From positions 611,643,303 through 611,707,302 of the forward strand of contig CM060910.1 in assembly GCA_030737875.1 (NCBI GenBank): a stretch of 64,000 nt of DNA, in the 5' to 3' direction. The notes under the pieces were generated by a model, which did not search any database, was not told where the DNA came from, and worked only from the letters and a program-made list of their open reading frames with translations. The DNA comes from Allium sativum. Taxonomy: Eukaryota; Streptophyta; Magnoliopsida; Asparagales; Amaryllidaceae. This document shows, one piece after another, positions 57,471 to 64,000 of this stretch. Made by a program: the position numbers and the translations under genes. Position 1 is the first letter of the stretch; each line of letters starts with the position of its first letter.

Positions 57471-60439
57471 TGTTGTATATAACGGTGTTGTATACACAAT
57501 TATATGATTTTTGTTTGATGATAACAAACAAATAAAAGTTATTTCAAATGTGGTTGTTACTGTACTATTATTCTACATCACAAACAAGAATATAATATTT
57601 ATATTTAAATAAAATACGACTATACAGAAATTCAAATATTCACATAGTATTTTATTTGAATATAATATTTTATTTCAACATTTAAACAGTACAAATTTAC
57701 AACTCCACCATTTGAACACATCACTAATATATAATTCATTACAGTACATTCTTTGACTCAGATACAGTTTCATTTGTACAAACATACACTCTCTCTCATA
57801 TACATATATACTTATATACATGTCTATGTCAATCTTCTGTCTTCTATCTTTGCACTTCACAGTCAGTCCAGTCATCATCTTTTTCATACCTGTCATATAC
57901 AGAAGCACACACACGGTATATGGAACAGAAATAATTTCATACTAGAAAATATTATTTTATTTTTTAAAACTTTATTTGCCTCAGTTTTCTGGTGTGTTTC
58001 TCATCATTTTTCATGACTTGATCTGATTCATCCGTGTCTAGGTAGACAGTTTGTATATGTACAAGAACAGGAAATTTTCTGATCGGATGCATATACACAC
58101 ATGTATAAATATACACGTGTGCATTGCCTTGCCAATCAGTGTGCGACTGAGGATTAGCCACGTGGACCCTCTCGACTCAGTACACATGAAAACAATTCAA
58201 TGTCAAGTCAAGCATGGAACATTTGACATGGCAGAAGTGTTCAAAGATGGCACAACAGCTCAAACCATGTTTCAACATCAATGGAATACAAGTGATGCTA
58301 CTGTTTCAAGGTGAATGGATCAAAATGCATAATCAAGCAAGACTTGCAGGTCACAAAAAGAGTAGCAAAGAATTAAACATGGTGGAACAGTCAGGCAGAA
58401 GTTCATGGGTCAAACAGGTAAGGTTTAATGGTGCAAGTTTATCAGAACTGAAATGTACATATTATGTTGCACTTACACATCTCAAAATGATGAGCAAATC
58501 AAATGTCCAGGGCAATATATACATTTCAAAGTGTCACAAGTATCACAACAATGAAGAACTGCACATAAGTGATAAACATGGGTGAGCAACCATGGACGGT
58601 GTTGTGGCAAATCATCTCAAGCACAAGCATGCTTCAAATATTTCAGTAAACATGTAAGCAAAGAATTGATCAAGTGGAGAATAGTTTAACACTTCAGCAA
58701 GAAGACACAATTGACATTAACATGGTGCAAGTGTACTCAGTTCAGCTCAACATATAATAAGGAATCATGTTTTTGCAATTCGGATTTCAGTTTGAAAGAA
58801 CGAACAAACTTTTAAAAGGTAGCAAATAAATTTCCAGAAATACAAATGAGGAGAAAATAAACATTCAGGTCATAATTGTTTCCAGAATCTACTGTGCATG
58901 ATTAAGAAATCACTTTCCAATTTTTGGCAAGAGATTTATTATTGCCAGGTTTCAAGAATATGTTTTTTGATCAACCAAGAAAACATCAGTGCAATCAAAG
59001 AGAATATATTTGGCAAATTGTTTTGGTATGAAACAATCCAAGTTGGCAAAAATTCTTCTCAACATTTATGACAGCATTTTTTTTGGAAAGATACTCAAAA
59101 TCAAAGTTTTATCATGGGAAATAAATAAATTTTCGATTTCAAATATCTCCAGATTTAAACCATAGCCGTGGCAATAGTCTAATGGTGCAAATAAATTTTT
59201 GGCAAGGGGATTTTCATGTTTTCCCAAATTTCCCTCAATCCATCTCAGCATGATTTATTTTCAGAAATTACGAAATCAACTTAAGGAGAGACAATTATTT
59301 ATTTCTTGATTTCACATATTAATTAAAGCCGCAACAAGAGTAGACATTTTAATCAATGCCAAGACATTTCAAATTCAAGAGGGAACAATCTGTTTGAAGG
59401 TTAAAATCATGTCCAGATTCATTCAAGTTCAGTCGAGAATTACAACACCAAAAAGTGAACATTTTTCACGCAAGAAATCAAAAGAGGAGTTCACAATAAA
59501 TCAGCCAAATCATCTCTACGAAATCAGAGCTTAAATCGTAGGGTTTTGATTACCCTATGTATTTTTCTACACACCTGTTACATCATAGGCAGTGACATCG
59601 AAAACACAAAAGCTAACACTGAAGAGCATAAATCGTAAAATAAATTTCAGATTCACTCACCAAGTTTTTCGATCATAATTATTTCCCAAATAAGTGACTC
59701 AAGAAATCAACCGACATCATCAAATTGAAGAATCACATAGCTACGAAGATTCGATCTCTAGAGAACCAAATTCCAGAAGAAATCAATTTCAATTTGGGAA
59801 CAAGAAGGGAAACGCTACCTTTTTATTTGATCGCTGCCGCCATTTCTTATTCCAGAGCCAAAGAAAAAGAAAGGGGATCGGGCAAGAGCAAAAAGAAGTA
59901 GGCCGGTCAACTTGGCCTTGACTAAGCCAAGTTTATAAAATTTTAAAAATGGGATTTTTAAATTAGGGTTTTATTTTTATGTTTAAATTCTTTTGTATTG
60001 TATTTGTGTTGTAAAACCAATCCGAACAGTTCTAGGTCTGTAAAATCTAGGGGGATTCAGTCAGGGTGTTGGTTGATAGTTGACAGAGTCTGTAAAATTT
60101 GGGTTACTGGTTACGGGGTCGTAAACAGGGAAATCTGATCGAGTGGATATCGGTCAGTCTATGGTTTTGAGCATAGGGTTAGAATAGGAGCAGGATTTGC
60201 GAGTGTACATGGTCTTATATGCGGGATCTGTTCTATCACCTAGTAGAAACCTTAGGGATGCAGCAGTAGGAAGGATTTTGCCGAAGCTGGGTATATTTTG
60301 TGTCATTTACTTTCTGCATTTCTGTTTCTGCTATATTCTGTGATCTGTGAATAGTTTTAATATCCTGTAATAATTGAAATCTATGATAAATTTCGATAAA
60401 CCCTATTCACCCCCCCTCTAGGGTAATCTAGATCCAACA
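57471..60439 (+). mobile_element. Copia-like solo LTR 2 (2969 bp)
   Basis: It starts TGTTGTATAT and ends GATCCAACA, with target duplication GCAAG at 57466-57470 and 60440-60444. It is collinear with 40139-43750, sharing the 'ttgcctcag(a/t)tt' to 'gccacgtggac' region and the 'cctattcaccccccctctag' end, but is about 640 bp shorter and considerably diverged. It holds a G-box core CACGTG near 58159. No internal region or gene is present. Confidence 0.85.
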
Positions 60440-61225
60440 GCAAGACGTTTTTTGTTAAACTCGGTATATTCCCCTCTAGAGATACACTATCGGCAGGTGG
60501 TTCCTTACCTTGTCATAGTTGTAATACAATCTTCAATAAGTGCCCGTGGTTTTGATTGTATATTATGTATGTAAAACGTGAGATGCAAGCGTTCTGCTAG
60601 ATTGCTATTTATTTGTATTTAGACACTATCATAATAATATTGTTTTCAAAAATGTTTTGGGTTATCGTAAGGTAAAGCCATCCGTATTTATATGTGGATC
60701 AGTCTTACGGTTATCTTTTCTTTCAAAAGGTTATAGAAAGTTAAAATCAAACTGTTTTTATCGTTTACTCACACCAGTCTCATGACTGACCCAGAGTTTA
60801 TCCTTCTATGTTTTCCCTAAACTCTTGGTACCAAAATTTGTACAGACAGTCCAATAGTTCAGGATTTTATAGATTTTCTGAAAGAGCTTGGAGCAAGAGG
60901 CTTCAGTATTAGACAAATAGAGTTTATTCCATTGTGTTATGTATGTAATGTACTCTGATGATGTATGTAACTCCAAATACTGTTGTATTTCAAAAGTGTT
61001 TATTCATTTATTATATTATATTTTATTCCGCTGCGACTACGAGACTCCGTGTTGTTCTTCAGTTCAATTTTCTATCTATTTTCTTCTGTTCTAATTTTCT
61101 ATCTTATCTTTCTGCATCCTCTAACTTCTTTCTATTAATGGTTCGTAATTTCATGCAATTTAGGTTGGACGTGAGTTGTATTCAGTCAACTCGAATGGTA
61201 TGGATTTGCGGGTCGTTACAGCTTT

Positions 61226-61764
61226 AAGGTTAACATAGATTCCAAACACTCTTGATCAAGTATATTCCCCTTGATTTCACAGCTACAAGGTTAACAACAC
61301 TCCGGTTCCTTAATTTCAAGGCTACAAGAAACACTTTTTTCCTAACATTTGCCAAACAATTACAACAACCCTATAACTCTTCAATAACACTTGATTCAGA
61401 GAGTAATGAGTAGAGAGTGAGAAGAAGTTTTATGTAAATAGAATTGAATTCGGTAGAGTATAAGTGTAAAAATCATAAAAATAAGAAATAATAATGTTGT
61501 AGAGAAAGGGAATGAAGATGGAGAAGAAGAATGATGAAAAAATTCGAAATCAGCCCCTATTTATAAGATTTGAAGGGTTGCAACACATCTGGAATGTTAC
61601 AAATAGTGAAAAGACACTTCCTTTCAAAATAAAAAATATGACAGTTATATGTCGATATAGGCATAAATGTATGTGGACATAACCCTTTACAAAATTGAGT
61701 TTTGAGCATTTTGAAGTGTTTTTTTTTGGGAAAGGCTAACCAGTTTTTATAGTGATCTGTAACA
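61226..61764 (-). repeat. Copia (Tork-like) LTR, 5' (U3/R) fragment
   Basis: It continues from 52151 across the giant solo LTR. On the minus strand it holds a TATA box (61557-61565) and runs to a possible start TGTTACAGATC at 61764. No target duplication for this outer LTR could be matched, so its right limit is tentative; a 9-T run at about 61722 could instead mark another boundary. Confidence 0.45.
61557..61565 (-). promoter_or_regulatory. Copia LTR TATA box
   Basis: The minus strand reads TATAAATAG within CTTATAAATAGGGGC, a standard copia-type promoter context about 200 bp from the proposed LTR start. Confidence 0.5.
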
Positions 61765-61934
61765 CTGTTTTATTAATAAAAATAGAAATATAAGAGAATA
61801 CTGGTGATATGCAAATTACATATCAGCAAGAGCTTCCAGACTTGGAACTTCTTTCACAACTTAGATTTCAATTTACTTACATTATAATTGACTCTTTTTT
61901 AATTTCCTCCATTCCACCTTTGGTTTGCAAACAG

Positions 61935-64000
61935 CTAGCCTTTTTCCTGTATATTTCTTAGCATCTCGTTCTTCATACTTCTCGTGACCGGGGTTTTCGG
62001 TCCTGCTTTATCAATAGAGATGGAGACCACTGGTTCTACACTGATTTCTGGAGGCCTTTCCTTGTAGGCAGCAGGGGGCACTATGTGCGTGTAGGGACTG
62101 TCCGGTTTGGCTTTGACTGTAAGAGAAATTCTCAACTTCTTCTTGCCACTATTGATTGTTCTCTGAAGCACAGCCGACACGGAGTCAAGTTTTGTTGTAT
62201 GCAATTGATCGAAAATAATTCCCGAACAGAATGCTTTAAAGTTTTCTTGTTTTTTCACTGTTACAAGGTATTCTGGAGAGTTAATTTCCCGACTAGCAAG
62301 CTCAACAAGAAGAGTATTATCAATTGCCATAATGTCAGCATTAATGGTCCTAATATGGGCCGATCTTGCCGATTCAATTGCACTCATCTCTGGTTAGTCT
62401 TTTTGTATTTGTTTCTCAGAAGGTGTAGACTCAGTGCATGACATAAGAGGTAAGCAGTATGACATTCATCCACTAGATCGAATTTAATTTGCTTTACATT
62501 ATTGACTGCATCAGGCACTACTGTTGAGCTATGGGAATTGCGTAAAAATGTTAGATCTCCCTTCTCGGGACTGCCAAAAATTGTTGACAACATTCCTTCA
62601 ACATGAGCTATCTGAGCTGCTCATAATTCCTTATCCAGGTTGGCATTCTCCAAATTTTCCGATTGAACATTTTCAACTTGGCCCTGCGTCACATTTCCAT
62701 TTGCTTTCAACATGTTTAGAACTCCTGTAGTATCACTAAATTTGCTAGCTTCTTTCATCCCTTCATCCACTAATTCCCCATCTTCAATATCATAATTAAT
62801 GTTATAACTTTCGGTTACTTCATCACTGTCCGGCAAATGCGAGAAACGGTTGGAAGTTCCAATAGCATCAGCAATTGGGGTTGTATCAATTATTACTTTC
62901 TTCCCCTTATCCTTACTATTTGCAATGTGTCTCATCAGTTTTTTTCACTACTCTAGTCCAAATACTATTACTAGTTGCTGGTTCGTTTTGTGTTCGCTGT
63001 GGCACTCTTGTAGTTCTCTCAGCATTAACCTACCTCTCTTTGCTTCACATTTATCCTTTGGATGTTGCGGAAATTTGTCACCACATTCCGCATCTTTGTT
63101 TGATTTTTCACAAAACGTTTCTTTATTATTTTGGCACTTCTCAGCTATATGACCAAATACATTGCAGTGTAAACATAAATCAGGTTTCCAGAGATAAAAT
63201 ACCTTCACAATTTGGATAGATCCATCAAGGTTTCGAACAGGAAATGCATCAGGCAAGGGAGAGCTTGCTTAAACATCTACCATGCATTTAGCAAATTCAA
63301 GTCTGGTTAAACTCTCAGTGTTAGCGTCCATACACAGAAACCTGCCAACTCTGGTTGCCATCCAACTAACGCCCCTCTTCGACCAAGCGACGAGCGGGAG
63401 ATTATACATTTTAATCCATACTGGCACTTCCTTAACGTTGTTCGCAACATTACTTAGACTGGGAACCCAAGGCTTAACAATGAATAGCTTATTTTGAATT
63501 ATAACAGGGTCAGCTTCCAACACTCTAATTCGATCAACCTGAGATGAAAATTGAAAGAAGAAAATAGACCCATTCGATTTAAATTCAATCGCTCCTTGTG
63601 CCGCCCAATGTTTCTTCAAGAAATTGACTACTGTATAGCATGACAACAGTGCATCAAGGAAGAATCCAGCAAGAAAACCGCTCCATTGCTCTACGCTGGC
63701 TTGAATTATGTCATCAGTGGGGACAAGAATATCCCCTTCGAATTTTAGCTCAATATCTTTAACTTCGAAATTACCTGCATTCTGAGGCTTAGCAGCGAAA
63801 AGAGAAGACAATCTTTGCTTTGGGAGGGGATCTAGATTGGGGAGTTGAACGGATGAGGCGATAGGGCTAGAGGGTGGGTTGAGGAAAACGTTGAGAGGCG
63901 GCTGGTCGTTGGTAGAGTTAATGGAGGACGGAGGAGGGTCAGGCGAGGGAGGAATTGGTTTAGGCGGCAGATCTAGAATTTGATGGTTTGGGTGTGAAGC
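61935..64000 (-). pseudogene. LINE (L1-type) ORF1-like protein, DUF4283 plus CCHC, degenerate
   Basis: The reading is open from the window edge: a proline-rich N-terminus (PPLNVFLNPPSSP, near 63900-63860) runs into a DUF4283-like region (LEADPVIIQNKLFIVKPW, EVPVWIKMYNLP, RLEFAKCMVDV). An in-frame TAA at 63271-63269 breaks it. The same frame resumes with LPDAFPVRNLDGSIQ, DLCLHC and a CCHC knuckle CLHCNVFGHIAEKC (about 63170). Frameshifts follow near 62950 and in 62620-62390. Later pieces read TSNRFSHLPDSDEV (from 62935) and a final frame 62387-61935 ending near TPVTRSMKNEMLRN. Such proteins bind LINE RNA; ORF2 (endonuclease-RT) is not seen downstream. It is clearly non-functional. The start lies outside the window. 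Confidence 0.8.

Larger units (their letters stand above)
52152..61220 (+). mobile_element. Giant-LTR family copy (d), solo LTR with nested insertion
   Basis: It starts TATAACATCCCAG (TG altered to TA) and ends GCGGGTCGTTACA, with target duplication GCTTT at 52147-52151 and 61221-61225. Removing the nested solo LTR and its duplication leaves about 6.1 kb, the size of one LTR of the 32999-50071 element. Shared blocks include 'ggtggtggagaaattcgttt' near 57108 and 'ccagtctcatgactgaccc' near 60775. No interior, PBS or coding region is present. Its left 3.3 kb, including a 64-bp duplication and a purine-rich tract, is not clearly matched to the other copies and could contain a further insertion. 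Confidence 0.78.

Noticed and set aside
32721..61764. Exact copia LTR limits TGTACTGATAAG (32721) to GTAACA (61764)
   Set aside because: Flanking pentamers (TGAAA and CTGTT) do not match, and the PBS-like site at 32614 lies about 95 bp from 32721, so the ends are left open.

Overview
This window reads as intergenic, retrotransposon-dominated DNA from a flowering plant. The signs are Ty3/gypsy chromoviruses with C-terminal chromodomains, initiator-Met tRNA primer-binding sites (TGGTATCAGAGC and its complement), copia-type LTR ends, a plant LINE ORF1 with a DUF4283-like region and CCHC knuckle, and AT-rich flanks. The species cannot be named from the sequence. I found no intact host gene, tRNA, rRNA, CRISPR array or bacterial-type operon. 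Every recognisable coding region belongs to a mobile element and is broken.

Layout. 1-13540: a copy of a giant-LTR family, entering from beyond the left edge, is split by a plus-strand chromovirus (378-12596, TSD ATTTC). That chromovirus carries three LTRs (one truncated, two full) and two partial internal regions in tandem. 13809-18699: a second, 3'-truncated giant-LTR copy. 18705-28883: a minus-strand chromovirus with 3.2-kb LTRs and TSD CTCTT, lacking RT and RNase H but retaining integrase and chromodomain. 28889-32396: AT-rich sequence with no recognised gene and one weak exon-like stretch. 32397-61764: a deep nest. A minus-strand copia (Tork-like) LTR was cut twice, by a small non-autonomous minus-strand LTR element (32871-51966, TSD AGACA) and by a giant solo LTR (52152-61220, TSD GCTTT). 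The small element was itself split by a 13.5-kb non-coding element with 6.2-kb LTRs (32999-50071). That element and the giant solo LTR each later received a copia-like solo LTR (40139-43750, TSD TGTTC; 57471-60439, TSD GCAAG). 61935-64000: a degenerate minus-strand LINE ORF1 running off the right edge.

How the parts relate. Both chromoviruses belong to one lineage, with similar Gag, protease, integrase C-terminus and chromodomain, and they have complementary losses. The plus-strand one keeps RT but lost RNase H and the integrase core; the minus-strand one keeps integrase but lost RT and RNase H. Their LTRs differ in most of their length yet share an identical 68-bp U3 block, a GTCGAC palindrome array upstream of the TATA box, and a duplicated U5-side module. 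The giant-LTR family (four copies here) uses the same PBS and PPT style but shows no protein-coding capacity in its one full-length copy, so it would depend on proteins supplied in trans. Most boundaries are supported by LTR starts and ends, PBS/PPT motifs and direct target-site duplications read from the sequence. Clade names are family knowledge; order of insertion and trans-mobilisation are inference.
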